DNA of 64,000 nucleotides from Burkholderia sp. SRS-46. Lineage in GTDB: Bacteria; Pseudomonadota; Gammaproteobacteria; Burkholderiales; Burkholderiaceae. The stretch's first letter is position 1, and every line of letters starts with the position of its first letter. The stretch is taken from the NCBI RefSeq assembly GCF_004343775.1, contig NZ_PTXL01000001.1:434001-498000 (forward strand). The letters are read 5' to 3'. A model generated the notes under the pieces. The model did not search any database, was not told the DNA's origin, and worked only from the letters and a program-made list of their open reading frames with translations. Shown here one piece after another: positions 18,904 to 28,289 of the stretch. The translations under genes were made by a program, and so were the position numbers.

Positions 18904-19902
18904 TCAGCGCGCTTCGCTCGCCAGCTCGTCGCGAACTTGCGCGGTGATCTCGAACGAACGCAGCCGCGCCGCGTGATCGTAGACCTGCGCGGTGATGATC
19001 AGCTCGTCCGCGCCGGTTCGCGCGATTCGCTCGCGCAGTTGCGTGCGCACGGTGTCGCGCGAGCCGACCGCGGCGAACGACAGCGAATGCGCGACGCTCG
19101 CGAGCTCCAGCTCGTTGGCGTCGAGCGCGTCCACGGGCGGCGGCAGCTTGCCCGGCGTGCCGCGCCGCAGGTTCAGGAACTGCTGCTGCAACGACGTGAA
19201 GAGGCGCCGCGCCTCGTCGTCGGTTTCGGCGGCGAACACATTCACCCCGACCATCGCATACGGTTTCGGCCACGCGGCCGACGGCCGGTATTGCGCGCGA
19301 TAGACCTCGAGCGCGCGCAGCAGGTAGTCCGGCGCGAAATGCGACGCGAACGCGAACGGCAGGCCGAGCATCGCGGCGAGCTGTGCGCTGAACAGGCTCG
19401 AGCCGAGCAGCCAGACCGGCACGTCGAGCCCGGCGCCGGGCACCGCGCGCACGCGCTGGCCGGCCGCCGGCTCGGCGAAGTAGCGCAGCAGCTCGGCGAC
19501 GTCGTCGGGGAACGAATCGGCGCTGCCGATCAGGTCGCGGCGCAGCGCGCGGGAGGTGGTCTGGTCGGTGCCCGGCGCGCGGCCGAGGCCGAGATCGATC
19601 CGGCCCGGGTACAGCGACGCGAGCGTCCCGAACTGCTCGGCGATCACGAGCGGCGCGTGGTTCGGCAGCATGATGCCGCCCGAGCCGACCCGGATCGTCC
19701 GGGTGCCGCCCGCGACGTGACCGATCACGACGGCGGTCGCGGCGCTCGCGATGCCCGGCATGTTGTGGTGCTCGGCGAGCCAGTAGCGGTGGTAGCCCCA
19801 GCGCTCGGCATGCTGCGCGAGATCGAGGGTGTTGCGGAATGCCTGTGCGGCATCGGCGCCGACGGGAATGGGGGCAAGATCGAGTACGGAGAACGGAATC
19901 AT
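18904..19902 (-). CDS. Luciferase-like (flavin) monooxygenase, group 1 family
   Basis: A 332-residue TIM-barrel protein of the bacterial luciferase superfamily, FMN or F420 dependent in relatives. Typical phrases: [59 protein letters not shown] and [15 protein letters not shown] (each spans part of the flavin site). Substrate is not predictable. Start ATG 19902 fits the family opening; the frame to 20034 is leader. It converges on the hydrolase gene. Confidence 0.88.
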   Translation of the reverse strand: MIPFSVLDLAPIPVGADAAQAFRNTLDLAQHAERWGYHRYWLAEHHNMPGIASAATAVVIGHVAGGTRTIRVGSGGIMLPNHAPLVIAEQFGTLASLYPGRIDLGLGRAPGTDQTTSRALRRDLIGSADSFPDDVAELLRYFAEPAAGQRVRAVPGAGLDVPVWLLGSSLFSAQLAAMLGLPFAFASHFAPDYLLRALEVYRAQYRPSAAWPKPYAMVGVNVFAAETDDEARRLFTSLQQQFLNLRRGTPGKLPPPVDALDANELELASVAHSLSFAAVGSRDTVRTQLRERIARTGADELIITAQVYDHAARLRSFEITAQVRDELASEAR

Positions 19903-20529
19903 CGGATGGGCCTTCGAATGGCGCCGCACGGTGATGCGCGGACGCAACAGATGCGGACGATTTTGCCAAAGGGTTCCGGAACGCGCTGGCGGCGCGCGGA
20001 TACCCCTGCGGACGACAGGGGCGCCCCGCATCATGCCTTCGATTGTTTTGAAAATCGCGCCAATACACTAAAAATTACGGATTCTTACGGCGATTGGGTG
20101 CGATTCCGCACGCAGACACAAAAAAGCACGAAATGCCGAAATCTCAAGACTGCAATACGCCTGCAAAGCGCTTACGCTAAGGTGAACAGGGTTGCACCAA
20201 AACGGTTCTCCGCAATGCGGGTTTGCCGGATTTGCACCAGTCCGTTTCATCATGCCCCTGAGCGATCGATGCCGTGCGCTGCTAAAATCCGGCGGTTGTC
20301 CGTGTCGCGCTCGCGGTTTCCGTTCGACCTTCCTGCGTCCCGCCCGGGCGTCGCGCGGGGAGCGCCTCGCAAGAGGAGGCATGGCCGGATTCGGGTTTGG
20401 CGTTCCTCCCCCCAATTCAGACGCTGCCGGAACAAGGAGTCGGGTCGTGCCCGTGTTCGTCCCAATCGCATCACCCAATTCACGCGCAATCGATAGCCGC
20501 TGCGGCCTGGCCGCCGCAGGGCGGTGCGC
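19903..20529. promoter_or_regulatory. 627-bp intergenic region upstream of the hopanoid genes
   Basis: No convincing gene. The part from 20040 to 20200 is AT-richer than the rest. It holds a direct repeat TTACGG at 20075-20080 and 20085-20090, exactly 10 bases apart, and a small hairpin GTGCG-ATTC-CGCAC at 20098-20111. Promoters for the monooxygenase (minus) and hpnI (plus) must both lie here; I could not assign a good -35/-10 pair. Confidence 0.4.
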
Positions 20530-21702
20530 ATGACGCCCACCGTATCGGTCATCGAGTGGCTGCTGGTCGCGTTTACGCTGGCCGCGGCCGGCTATGCGCT
20601 CGTCGCGGCGTTCGCGCCGCGCCCGCGCACGCCGCGCACGGCCGCGCGCGACGGCTTCGCCCCCGTCAGCGTGCTGAAGCCGCTGTGCGGCGCGGAGCCG
20701 CACCTGTACGAGAACCTCGCGACCTTCTGCGAGCAGCGCCATCCGCGCTACGAAGTGCTGTTCGGCGTCGCGTCGGCGTCTGATCCGGCGGTGGCGGTGG
20801 TCGAGCGGCTGCGCGCGGACTATCCGGAACGCGACATCACGCTCGTGATCGATGCGCGCGTCTACGGCAAGAACCTGAAGGTCAGCAACCTGATCAATCT
20901 TGCCGATCGCGCGAAATACGGGCGGATCGTGATCGCGGACAGCGACATCGCGGTGAAGCCCGATTATCTCGAGCGCGTGACGGCGCCGCTCGCCGATGAA
21001 TCGGTCGGTGTCGTCACGTGCCTGTATCATGCGCGCAGCGTTGGCGGATTCTGGACGCGGATCGGCGCGCAGTTCGTCGACGCGTGGTTCGCGCCGTCGG
21101 TGCGGATCACGCATCTCGGCCGCTCGAGCCGTTTCGGCTTCGGCGCGACGCTCGCGCTCACGCGCGACACGCTCGACCGGATCGGCGGCTTCAGGGCGCT
21201 GAAGGACGAGCTGGCCGACGATTTCTGGCTCGCCGAGCTGCCGCGCCGCATCGGCCGGCGCACGGTGCTGTCGGAAGTCGAGGTCGCGACCGACGTGATC
21301 GAAGCGTCGTTCGGGCCGCTGTGGCATCGCGAAACCCGCTGGCTGCGGACGATCCGTTCGCTCAACCCGGGCGGCTTCGCGTTCCTGTTCATCACGTTCA
21401 CCGCGCCGTGGCTCGCGATCGGCGCGGCGCTTGCGCTGCGCCTGGACGGCACCTTCGCCGGCACGCTGGCGGGCGGGGCGGCCGTCGCGGGCGCGTTCGG
21501 GCGGCTCGTGCTGCATGCGCGAGGCGAGGACGGCTGGCGCGCGTTCTGGCGCGATTTGCCGCTCGTGGCGGTGCGCGACACGCTGCTCGCGCTCGAGTGG
21601 CTGGTCGCGGCGTTCGGCACGCAGGTCGTGTGGCGCGGCGCCAGGATGACGGTCGTCGGCGGCGAGCGCGCGACGGCCGTGGAGGGCGGCGACGGCCGCT
21701 AG
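20530..21702 (+). CDS. hpnI: Hopanoid biosynthesis glycosyltransferase HpnI
   Basis: A 390-residue GT2 enzyme related to ceramide glucosyltransferase. In the known pathway HpnI adds N-acetylglucosamine to bacteriohopanetetrol. An N-terminal helix (residues 8-28), the Asp motif IVIADSDIAVKPDYL, DELADDFWLAEL and the final HRETRWLR, which fits the (R/Q)XXRW motif, are all present, then C-terminal helices near 290-330. ATG 20530 is used; GTG 20524 would add two residues. First gene of the hpnI-J-K-L group, but followed by a terminator. Confidence 0.92.
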   Translation: MTPTVSVIEWLLVAFTLAAAGYALVAAFAPRPRTPRTAARDGFAPVSVLKPLCGAEPHLYENLATFCEQRHPRYEVLFGVASASDPAVAVVERLRADYPERDITLVIDARVYGKNLKVSNLINLADRAKYGRIVIADSDIAVKPDYLERVTAPLADESVGVVTCLYHARSVGGFWTRIGAQFVDAWFAPSVRITHLGRSSRFGFGATLALTRDTLDRIGGFRALKDELADDFWLAELPRRIGRRTVLSEVEVATDVIEASFGPLWHRETRWLRTIRSLNPGGFAFLFITFTAPWLAIGAALALRLDGTFAGTLAGGAAVAGAFGRLVLHARGEDGWRAFWRDLPLVAVRDTLLALEWLVAAFGTQVVWRGARMTVVGGERATAVEGGDGR

Positions 21703-21734
21703 CGGCGCGACGCAGGCCAATACCCATTTCGATA

Positions 21735-21767
21735 GCGGGCGCCTTTGTGGCAGCCCGCGGTTTTTTT
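21735..21767 (+). terminator. Intrinsic terminator between hpnI and hpnJ
   Basis: Stem GCGGGCGCC (21735-21743) pairs with GGC and GCCCGC (21749-21751 and 21753-21758), with one bulged A, around loop TTTGT, followed by GG and seven T. It stands 32 bases after hpnI and 48 bases before the hpnJ start. Confidence 0.8.
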
Positions 21768-21815
21768 ACTAGATTCTTGAAACGAACTCGAACTATGCAG
21801 GCTACCGGAGCATTC

Positions 21816-23237
21816 ATGAAAACGCTGTTCTTGCAGGCCCCTTCGTACGACGGCTTCGACGGCGGAGCCGGCTCCCGTTACCAGGCGAAGCGCGAAATCC
21901 GCTCGTTCTGGTACCCGACGTGGCTCGCGCAGCCGGCCGCGCTCGTGCCGGGCAGCCGCGTCGTCGACGCGCCGGCCGACGGCCTGTCGGTCGAAGAGAC
22001 GCTGAAGATCGCCAACGACTACGACCTCGTGATCATCCACACGAGCACGCCGTCATTCCCGACCGACGCGATGTTCGCGCAGGATCTCAAGAAGATGAAG
22101 CCGTCGATGCTGGTCGGCATGGTGGGCGCGAAGGTGATGGTCGATCCGCACAACTCGCTCACGGCGAGCGAGGCAATCGACTTCGTGTGCCGCGAGGAAT
22201 TCGACTACACCTGCAAGGAAATCGCCGAAGGCAAGCCGTTCCCACAGATCAAGGGCTTGAGCTGGCGCGCGAAGGACGGCTCGATCGAGCACAACGAAGC
22301 GCGTCCGATCCTCGAGAACATGGACGAACTGCCGTTCGTCGCGCCCGTCTACAAGCGCGACCTGAAGATCGACAACTACTTCATCGGCTACCTGAACTAT
22401 CCGTACGTATCGATCTACACGGGCCGCGGCTGCAAGTCGCGCTGCACCTTCTGCCTGTGGCCGCAGACGGTCAGCGGCCATCGCTACCGCACGCGCTCGG
22501 TCGAGAACGTGCTCGCGGAAGCGAAGTGGATCCGCGACAACATGCCGGAAGTGAAGGAACTGATGTTCGACGACGACACCTTCACCGACGACCTGCCGCG
22601 CGCCGAAGCCATCGCCATCGGCCTGGGCAAGCTCGGCATGACGTGGTCGTGCAACGCGAAGGCGAACGTGCCGTACAAGACGCTGAAGGTCATGAAGGAA
22701 AACGGCCTGCGCCTGCTGCTGGTCGGCTTCGAATCCGGCGACGACCAGATCCTCGTGAACATCAAGAAGGGCGTGCGTACCGATTTCGCGCGCCGCTTCA
22801 GCGCGGACTGCAAGAAGCTCGGCATCAAGATCCACGGCACCTTCATCCTCGGCCTGCCGGGCGAGACGCAGGACACCATCAAGAAGACGATCGAGTACGC
22901 GAAGGAAATCAATCCGCACACGATCCAGGTGTCGCTCGCCGCGCCGTATCCGGGCACGACGCTCTACAAGCAGGCCGTCGAGAACGGCTGGATGGAAGAG
23001 AACAAGACGATCAACCTGGTGAGCAAGGAAGGCGTGCAGCTCGCGGCGATCGGCTATTCGCACCTGTCGCGCGACGAGATCTATCACCACCTCGAGCAGT
23101 TCTATCGCCAGTTCTACTTCCGTCCGTCGAAGATCTGGGAGATCGTGCGCGAGATGCTGACGAGCTGGGACATGATGAAGCGCCGTCTGCGCGAGGGCGT
23201 CGAATTCTTCCGTTTCCTGCGCGCGCACGAGGCCTGA
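21816..23237 (+). CDS. hpnJ: Hopanoid biosynthesis radical SAM protein HpnJ
   Basis: A 473-residue B12-binding-like/radical SAM enzyme. HpnJ is known to contract the sugar ring to the cyclitol ether of bacteriohopanetetrol. The opening MKTLFLQAPSYDGFDGG is characteristic; the iron-sulfur motif is GCKSRCTFC (CX3CX2C) near residues 208-216. GGAG lies 5 bases before ATG 21816; ATG 21795 would add 7 residues, and the much longer open frame upstream runs through hpnI and is not coding. Three bases separate it from hpnK. Confidence 0.93.
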   Translation: MKTLFLQAPSYDGFDGGAGSRYQAKREIRSFWYPTWLAQPAALVPGSRVVDAPADGLSVEETLKIANDYDLVIIHTSTPSFPTDAMFAQDLKKMKPSMLVGMVGAKVMVDPHNSLTASEAIDFVCREEFDYTCKEIAEGKPFPQIKGLSWRAKDGSIEHNEARPILENMDELPFVAPVYKRDLKIDNYFIGYLNYPYVSIYTGRGCKSRCTFCLWPQTVSGHRYRTRSVENVLAEAKWIRDNMPEVKELMFDDDTFTDDLPRAEAIAIGLGKLGMTWSCNAKANVPYKTLKVMKENGLRLLLVGFESGDDQILVNIKKGVRTDFARRFSADCKKLGIKIHGTFILGLPGETQDTIKKTIEYAKEINPHTIQVSLAAPYPGTTLYKQAVENGWMEENKTINLVSKEGVQLAAIGYSHLSRDEIYHHLEQFYRQFYFRPSKIWEIVREMLTSWDMMKRRLREGVEFFRFLRAHEA

Positions 23238-23240
23238 TTC

Positions 23241-24125
23241 GTGACGACGCAGCGGGCGGCGCGGGCGCTCATCTTCACCGCGGACGACTTCGGGCTGCAC
23301 CCGCGCGTGAACGCGGCGGTCGAGCGCGCGCATCGCGACGGCGTGCTGAACGCCGCGAGCCTGATGGTCGGCGCGCCGGCCGCGCAAGATGCGATCGAGC
23401 GCGCGCGGCGGCTGCCGTCGCTCGCGCTCGGCTTGCATCTCGTGCTCGCCGACGGGCCCGCCACGCTGCCCGCGCATGAGATCCCCGCGCTGGTCGGCCC
23501 CGATGGGCGCTTCGGCGACGCGATGGCGAAGGACGGCTGCCGTTTCTTCTTCCTGCCGCACGTGCGTGCCCAGCTGCGCCGCGAGATCCGCGCGCAGTTC
23601 GACGCGTTCGCGGCGAGCGGCCTGCCGCTCGACCACGTGAACGCGCACAAGCATTTCCATCTGCATCCGACGATCCTGTCGATGATCATCGAGATCGGCC
23701 GCGACTACGGGCTGCGCGCGGTCCGGCTGCCGTACGAGACCACCGCGCCCGCGTGGCTGAAGCCGTGGATCGGGCTCGTGCGCGCGCGGCTCGACCGCGC
23801 GGGGCTCGCGCACAACGACTACGTGGTCGGCATCGAGCACACCGGCGCGATGGACGAGGCGGTGCTGCTCGACGCGCTCGCGAAGCTGCCGCCGGGCGTC
23901 GGCGAGATCTACTGCCATCCGGCCGAGGCCGGCGACGGCCCGATCACGCCGACGATGGCCGGCTATCGCCCGGTCGACGAACTGGACGCGCTGCTGTCGC
24001 CGCGCGTCGCCGCCGCGCTGAAGGCGTCGGGCGTCGCGACCGGCGGCTTTGCCGCGGTGTTCGGCCAGGCCGGCTCGCCGCGCGCCGCGCATGCGACGCG
24101 TCAACCGGGAGCCCAGCCATCATGA
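23241..24125 (+). CDS. hpnK: Hopanoid biosynthesis deacetylase HpnK (YdjC family)
   Basis: A 294-residue YdjC/ChbG-type deacetylase; HpnK removes the acetyl group from N-acetylglucosaminyl-bacteriohopanetetrol made by HpnI. Metal and catalytic residues are in TADDFGLHP (residues 14-22), NAHKHFHLHP and CHPAE. The start is GTG 23241 with GAGG 8 bases upstream. The stop overlaps the hpnL start by 4 bases. Confidence 0.92.
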   Translation: MTTQRAARALIFTADDFGLHPRVNAAVERAHRDGVLNAASLMVGAPAAQDAIERARRLPSLALGLHLVLADGPATLPAHEIPALVGPDGRFGDAMAKDGCRFFFLPHVRAQLRREIRAQFDAFAASGLPLDHVNAHKHFHLHPTILSMIIEIGRDYGLRAVRLPYETTAPAWLKPWIGLVRARLDRAGLAHNDYVVGIEHTGAMDEAVLLDALAKLPPGVGEIYCHPAEAGDGPITPTMAGYRPVDELDALLSPRVAAALKASGVATGGFAAVFGQAGSPRAAHATRQPGAQPS

Positions 24126-25150
24126 AGTGGATCAAATGGCTCGGCTGGCCGATCGGTATCGCGATCCTGCTCGTGCTGGTGCTGCACGAAGGCGTCGGCG
24201 ACGTTTCGCGGATGATCGAGCGCGCCGGCTTCGCGCTGCTTTGGCTCGTGCCGTTCCACGCGCTGCCGCTGCTGCTCGACGCGTATGCGTGGCAGCTGCT
24301 GCTCGGCAAGCGCAGTTCGCTGCCGTTCCTGTGGTGGATCGCGACCGTGCGCGAAGCCGTGAACCGGCTGCTGCCGGTGGTCGGGATCGGCGGCGAGATC
24401 GTCGGCATCCGGCTCGCGCGCTGGCAGGTGCCGGACGCGAGCCGCGTGACCGCGTCGGTGATCGTCGAGGTGCTCGTCACGATCGTCGTGCAGTATGCGT
24501 TCGCCGCGCTCGGCCTCGTGCTGCTGCTCGCGACGACCGACAACATGGGCGGCGGCACGATCGGCCTCGCGCTGCTGCTGTCGCTGCCGCTGCCGGTGCT
24601 CGGCGTCGTGCTGATGCGGCGCGGCGGGATCTTCCATGCGATCGAGCGCTTCGCGGGCCGCCTGCTCGGCGATTCGCACCGGCTGCTGCAGGGCGTCGAC
24701 GGCCGCCGGCTCGACGCGGACATCGATGCGCTGATGTCGCGCACGAGCCTGCTGTTCGGCGCATTCTTCTGGCAATTGCTCGGCTATGCGGTCGGCGCAC
24801 TGGAAATCTACTGGGCGCTCGCCCTGCTCGGCCATCCGGTGTCGATCGGCGGCGCGCTCGCGATCGAGGCGATGACCCAGGCGGCGCGTCATGCCGCGTT
24901 CATGGTGCCGGGCGGCCTCGGCGTGCAGGAAGCGACCGTCGTGCTGCTCGCGCAGATGTTCGGCGTCGACCGCGACACGGCGCTGTCGCTCGCGCTCGTG
25001 AAGCGTGCGCGCGAGGTTGTGTTCGGCTGCATCGCGCTCGGCTCGTGGCAGCTTGCCGAGCTAGTCCGCACGCGACGCCGGATGACGGCGCCCGCGCCGC
25101 GGGTGCCGCAGCCGGCGAACGCCGAGCGCGAAACCGAAACGATGCACTGA
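24122..25150 (+). CDS. hpnL: Hopanoid-associated membrane protein HpnL
   Basis: A 342-residue polytopic protein of the lysylphosphatidylglycerol-synthase transmembrane family, named HpnL when found with hopanoid genes. About eight hydrophobic helices; signatures NRLLPVVGIGGEIVGIRLAR and FMVPGGLGVQEATVVLLA. It may move or position hopanoid lipids, but its reaction is not established. Translationally coupled to hpnK (ATGA overlap). Confidence 0.88.
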   Translation: MKWIKWLGWPIGIAILLVLVLHEGVGDVSRMIERAGFALLWLVPFHALPLLLDAYAWQLLLGKRSSLPFLWWIATVREAVNRLLPVVGIGGEIVGIRLARWQVPDASRVTASVIVEVLVTIVVQYAFAALGLVLLLATTDNMGGGTIGLALLLSLPLPVLGVVLMRRGGIFHAIERFAGRLLGDSHRLLQGVDGRRLDADIDALMSRTSLLFGAFFWQLLGYAVGALEIYWALALLGHPVSIGGALAIEAMTQAARHAAFMVPGGLGVQEATVVLLAQMFGVDRDTALSLALVKRAREVVFGCIALGSWQLAELVRTRRRMTAPAPRVPQPANAERETETMH

Positions 25151-25235
25151 ACGAGACGGGCCGCGCGCCCGTCTCGCGCTTTTGGCGGCGCGCGGGTATG
25201 CTTGCCGCGTGTTTGTCTCGACGCCGTTCCCTCCG

Positions 25236-25793
25236 ATGATTTTCCGTTTCCGGCTGTTCCCCGTCGCGATGCTGGTTGCCGCCTTGGCGCTGAGCGCATG
25301 TGACGACAAGCAAGGCGAGCTCAACGTGCAACGTATCCGCGATTTCTTCAATGCGATCAAGCCGGCGCCGCTGCTGCTGAAGGGCCTGAAGCCGGGCGAG
25401 TCGACCGAGGCGGATATCCGCGCGACCATGGGCAAGCCGGAGACCGAGCGCGTGTTCACCGACGGCTCGAAGCGACTCGAGTATCCGCGCGGCCCGATGG
25501 GCAACCAGACGTGGTTCGTCGATCTCGATGCGAACGGGCGCTATGCGGGCGCGACGCAGGTGCTCACCGCGGCCAACTTCGCGAAAGTGCAGCCCGGCAT
25601 GAACGCGGACGACGTGCGGCACCTGCTCGGCAAGCCGGGCGAGGTCGCGCAGTATCCGCTGAAGCCCGAGACCGTCTGGAGCTGGCGCTGGCTCGAGGAC
25701 GGCGTCAACCAGGACGCATTCTTCAACGTGCACTTCGGGCCGGACGGGCTCGTCTACACGAGCTCGCGCTCCGATATCCTGACGGGCCACTGA
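25236..25793 (+). CDS. Lipoprotein with two SmpA/OmlA (BamE-like) repeats
   Basis: A 185-residue lipoprotein: signal with lipobox LSAC (Cys near residue 18). Two similar halves follow, each with a G-x-S/N-x-x-D-I/V-R pattern: KPGESTEADIRATMGKPE and QPGMNADDVRHLLGKPGE. This is the SmpA/OmlA pattern seen in BamE, so an outer-membrane role is plausible, but the length and doubled repeat differ from BamE itself. ATG 25236 is used; the frame back to 25182 lacks a signal. It ends at a strong terminator. Confidence 0.8.
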   Translation: MIFRFRLFPVAMLVAALALSACDDKQGELNVQRIRDFFNAIKPAPLLLKGLKPGESTEADIRATMGKPETERVFTDGSKRLEYPRGPMGNQTWFVDLDANGRYAGATQVLTAANFAKVQPGMNADDVRHLLGKPGEVAQYPLKPETVWSWRWLEDGVNQDAFFNVHFGPDGLVYTSSRSDILTGH

Positions 25794-25830
25794 TCGTTTC
25801 TCGATATCGAAAAAGCGACCGGAAAATTGC

Positions 25831-25886
25831 AAAAAGTCCGCTTCCCGACCGTCGGCCCGACGGTCAGCAAGCGGCTTTTTTCTTTT
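25831..25886 (+). terminator. Nested intrinsic terminator after the BamE-like lipoprotein gene
   Basis: Outer stem AAAAAG-T-CCGCTT (25831-25843) pairs with 25869-25881 and runs into TTTTTTCTTTTT; an inner stem GACCGTC/GACGGTC (25847-25853 with 25859-25865) caps it. It separates this gene from the arginine transporter genes. Confidence 0.85.
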
Positions 25887-25963
25887 TGAAACAGGCGTGT
25901 AGCGTTCGGTTTGCAGCCGTCCGGCGGATTGTTGCGATGCAGCAACCACGCGGATGGTGATTT

Positions 25964-25988
25964 GAGACAAACATTTTCGCTTGCGACT
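25964..25988 (-). promoter_or_regulatory. Possible ArgR direct repeats ahead of the arginine transporter genes
   Basis: Read on the minus strand, AGTCGC (25983-25988) and TGTCTC (25964-25969) form a loose direct repeat resembling the Pseudomonas ArgR half-site TGTCGC-N8-AA, 19 bases apart rather than the expected 21. It lies 65-90 bases before the first permease gene. Weak evidence. Confidence 0.25.
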
Positions 25989-26052
25989 ATCCGCGTCAGC
26001 CCGGTGCGGGGAGGATTTCGCGCCGGCAACTATTCCAACTCTGGAGACGCGC

Positions 26053-26742
26053 GTGTTCCTTTACGGCTTTGGTCCTGTCCTGTGGGCGGGCACCGTGCAG
26101 ACGATCGAGCTGTCGGTGCTGTCGCTTGCCACCGCGGTGGCGCTGGGGCTGATCGGCGCGGTGGCGAAGCTGTCGCATAACCGGTTCTTGCGTTCGATCG
26201 CGACCGGCTATACGACGCTGATCCGCTCGGTGCCCGATCTGGTCCTGATGCTGCTGCTGTTCTACAGCATCCAGATCTGGCTGAACCAGTTCACCGACCT
26301 CGTCGGCTGGGAGCAGATCGACATCGATCCGTTCGTCGCCGGCGTGCTGACGCTCGGCTTCATCTACGGCGCATACTTCACCGAGACCTTCCGCGGCGCG
26401 TTCCTGTCGGTGCCGCGCGGCCAGCTCGAGGCGGGCGCCGCCTACGGGATGAGCGGGCTGCGGGTGTTCGTGCGGATCATGTTTCCGCAGATGATGCGCT
26501 TCGCGCTGCCGGGCATCGGCAACAACTGGCAGGTGCTCGTGAAGGCCACCGCGCTGGTGTCGATCATCGGCCTCGCCGACGTCGTGAAGGCGGCGCAGGA
26601 CGCGGGCAAGAGCACGTTCAACATGTTCTTCTTCATCCTCGTCGCGGCGCTGATCTATCTCGCGATCACGACCGTTTCCAACCTCGTGCTGATGCAGCTC
26701 GAGAAGCGTTATTCCATGGGCGTGCGGCACGCAGAACTATGA
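26053..26742 (+). CDS. aotQ: Arginine/ornithine ABC transporter permease (HisQ/AotQ type)
   Basis: A 229-residue inner-membrane permease of the histidine/arginine/ornithine uptake family. About five helices, the [13 protein letters not shown] segment and the ATPase-contact loop with [14 protein letters not shown] (EAA motif). GTG 26053 is chosen because GGAG lies 6 bases upstream and the length then matches HisQ; an ATG at 25981 would add 24 unlikely residues. Overlaps the next permease by 4 bases. Substrate is inferred from the adjoining arginine genes. Confidence 0.9.
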   Translation: MFLYGFGPVLWAGTVQTIELSVLSLATAVALGLIGAVAKLSHNRFLRSIATGYTTLIRSVPDLVLMLLLFYSIQIWLNQFTDLVGWEQIDIDPFVAGVLTLGFIYGAYFTETFRGAFLSVPRGQLEAGAAYGMSGLRVFVRIMFPQMMRFALPGIGNNWQVLVKATALVSIIGLADVVKAAQDAGKSTFNMFFFILVAALIYLAITTVSNLVLMQLEKRYSMGVRHAEL

Positions 26743-27452
26743 TCGAGATTCTCCAGGAATTCGGCCAGGCGTTCCTTTACTGGGACGGCCAGCGCCTGTC
26801 GGGCCTCGCGGTCACGCTGTGGCTGCTCGTCGCGTCGATTTCGCTCGGCTTCGTGTGCGCGGTGCCGCTCGCGGTCGCGCGCGTGTCGAAGAAGAAATGG
26901 GTGTCGATGCCGGTGCGTTTCTATACGTACGTGTTTCGCGGCACGCCGCTGTACGTGCAGCTGCTGCTGCTCTACACGGGCATGTACAGCCTCGAATTCG
27001 TGCGCTCGCAATCGCTGCTCGACGCATTCTTCAGGAGCGGCTTCAACTGCGCGATTCTCGCGTTCGCGCTGAACACCTGCGCGTACACGACCGAGATCTT
27101 CGCGGGGGCGATCCGCGCGATTCCGCACGGCGAGGTCGAGGCCGCGCGGGCGTACGGGATGACGCCGTTCACGATGTATCGCCGCGTGATCCTGCCGTCG
27201 GCGCTGCGCCGCGCGCTGCCGCTGTACAGCAACGAGGTGATCCTGATGCTGCACGCGACGACGGTGGCGTTCACCGCGACCGTGCCGGACATCCTGAAAG
27301 TCGCGCGCGACGCGAATTCGGCGACGTACATGGCATTCCAGTCGTTCGGGATCGCCGCGCTGATCTATCTTGCGGTATCTTTCGCACTCGTCGCGGCGTT
27401 TCGCCGGGCAGAGCGCCACTGGCTCGCGTACCTCGCGGCCGGCCGTCATTGA
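26739..27452 (+). CDS. aotM: Arginine/ornithine ABC transporter permease (HisM/AotM type)
   Basis: A 237-residue partner permease. The [17 protein letters not shown] segment and [19 protein letters not shown] loop are typical of HisM. It begins inside the stop region of aotQ (ATGA), so the two are made in step. Followed by the ATPase gene after 20 bases containing GAGGAG. Confidence 0.9.
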   Translation: MIEILQEFGQAFLYWDGQRLSGLAVTLWLLVASISLGFVCAVPLAVARVSKKKWVSMPVRFYTYVFRGTPLYVQLLLLYTGMYSLEFVRSQSLLDAFFRSGFNCAILAFALNTCAYTTEIFAGAIRAIPHGEVEAARAYGMTPFTMYRRVILPSALRRALPLYSNEVILMLHATTVAFTATVPDILKVARDANSATYMAFQSFGIAALIYLAVSFALVAAFRRAERHWLAYLAAGRH

Positions 27453-27472
27453 ATTCATTCGAGGAGAGCCAG

Positions 27473-28267
27473 ATGGCCGAGATCACTCAAACGGGCCCCG
27501 CCTGCAAGCTTGCGGCGCTCGACATTCACAAGCGCTACGGTGACAACGAGGTGCTCAAGGGCGTGTCGCTGAACGCGAAGGCCGGCGACGTCATCAGCAT
27601 CATCGGCGCGAGCGGCTCGGGCAAGAGCACGTTCCTGCGCTGCATCAATTTTCTCGAGCGGCCGAATGCCGGGCAGATCGTCGTCGACGGCGAGGCCGTG
27701 CGCACCAAGACCGACAGGGCCGGCGCGCTCGAGGTGGCCGACCACAAGCAGCTGCAGCGGATCCGCACGAAGCTCGCGATGGTGTTCCAGCACTTCAATC
27801 TGTGGGCGCACATGAACGTGCTCGAGAACGTGATGGAAGCGCCGATTCACGTGCTCGGCATTTCCAAGAAGGAAGCCGAGGATCGCGCGCGCGAGTACCT
27901 GGAGAAGGTCGGCCTCGCGCCGCGCGTCGAGAAGCAGTATCCGTCGCACCTGTCGGGCGGGCAGCAGCAGCGCGTCGCGATTGCGCGGGCGCTGGCGATG
28001 AACCCGGACGTGATGCTGTTCGACGAGCCGACTTCCGCGCTCGATCCGGAGCTCGTCGGCGAAGTGCTGAAGGTGATGCAGAAGCTGGCCGAGGAAGGCC
28101 GCACGATGATCGTCGTCACGCACGAGATGGGTTTTGCGCGCAACGTGTCGAATCATGTGATGTTCCTGCACCAGGGGCGGACCGAGGAAGAGGGCGATCC
28201 GAAGGACGTGCTGGTGCGCCCGCAGAGCGAGCGGCTCAAGCAGTTCCTGTCGGGCAGTCTCAAGTAA
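27473..28267 (+). CDS. aotP: Arginine/ornithine ABC transporter ATPase (HisP/AotP type)
   Basis: A 264-residue polar amino-acid ATPase: Walker [10 protein letters not shown] near residue 45, Q-loop VFQHFNLW, signature [17 protein letters not shown], Walker [16 protein letters not shown]-loop VTHEMGFAR. The stretch between Walker A and Q-loop containing [12 protein letters not shown] is the insertion typical of HisP. GAGGAG lies shortly before ATG 27473. The longer open frame upstream from 26819 is antiphase to aotM and not coding. Confidence 0.92.
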   Translation: MAEITQTGPACKLAALDIHKRYGDNEVLKGVSLNAKAGDVISIIGASGSGKSTFLRCINFLERPNAGQIVVDGEAVRTKTDRAGALEVADHKQLQRIRTKLAMVFQHFNLWAHMNVLENVMEAPIHVLGISKKEAEDRAREYLEKVGLAPRVEKQYPSHLSGGQQQRVAIARALAMNPDVMLFDEPTSALDPELVGEVLKVMQKLAEEGRTMIVVTHEMGFARNVSNHVMFLHQGRTEEEGDPKDVLVRPQSERLKQFLSGSLK

Positions 28268-28289
28268 CGCGACAGGGCAGGTTTCATAC

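Noticed and set aside
16734..20034. Horizontally acquired island around phospholipase, hydrolase and monooxygenase genes
   Set aside because: Base composition and codon use match the flanks and there are no mobile-element genes or direct repeats.
20192..20533. 113-residue open frame before hpnI
   Set aside because: Cys/Arg/Gly-rich, no family similarity, no ribosome site, overlaps the likely promoter region of hpnI.
21018..21815. N-terminal extension of HpnJ
   Set aside because: It overlaps hpnI in another frame and passes through the terminator; ATG 21816 has a ribosome site and the family N-terminus.
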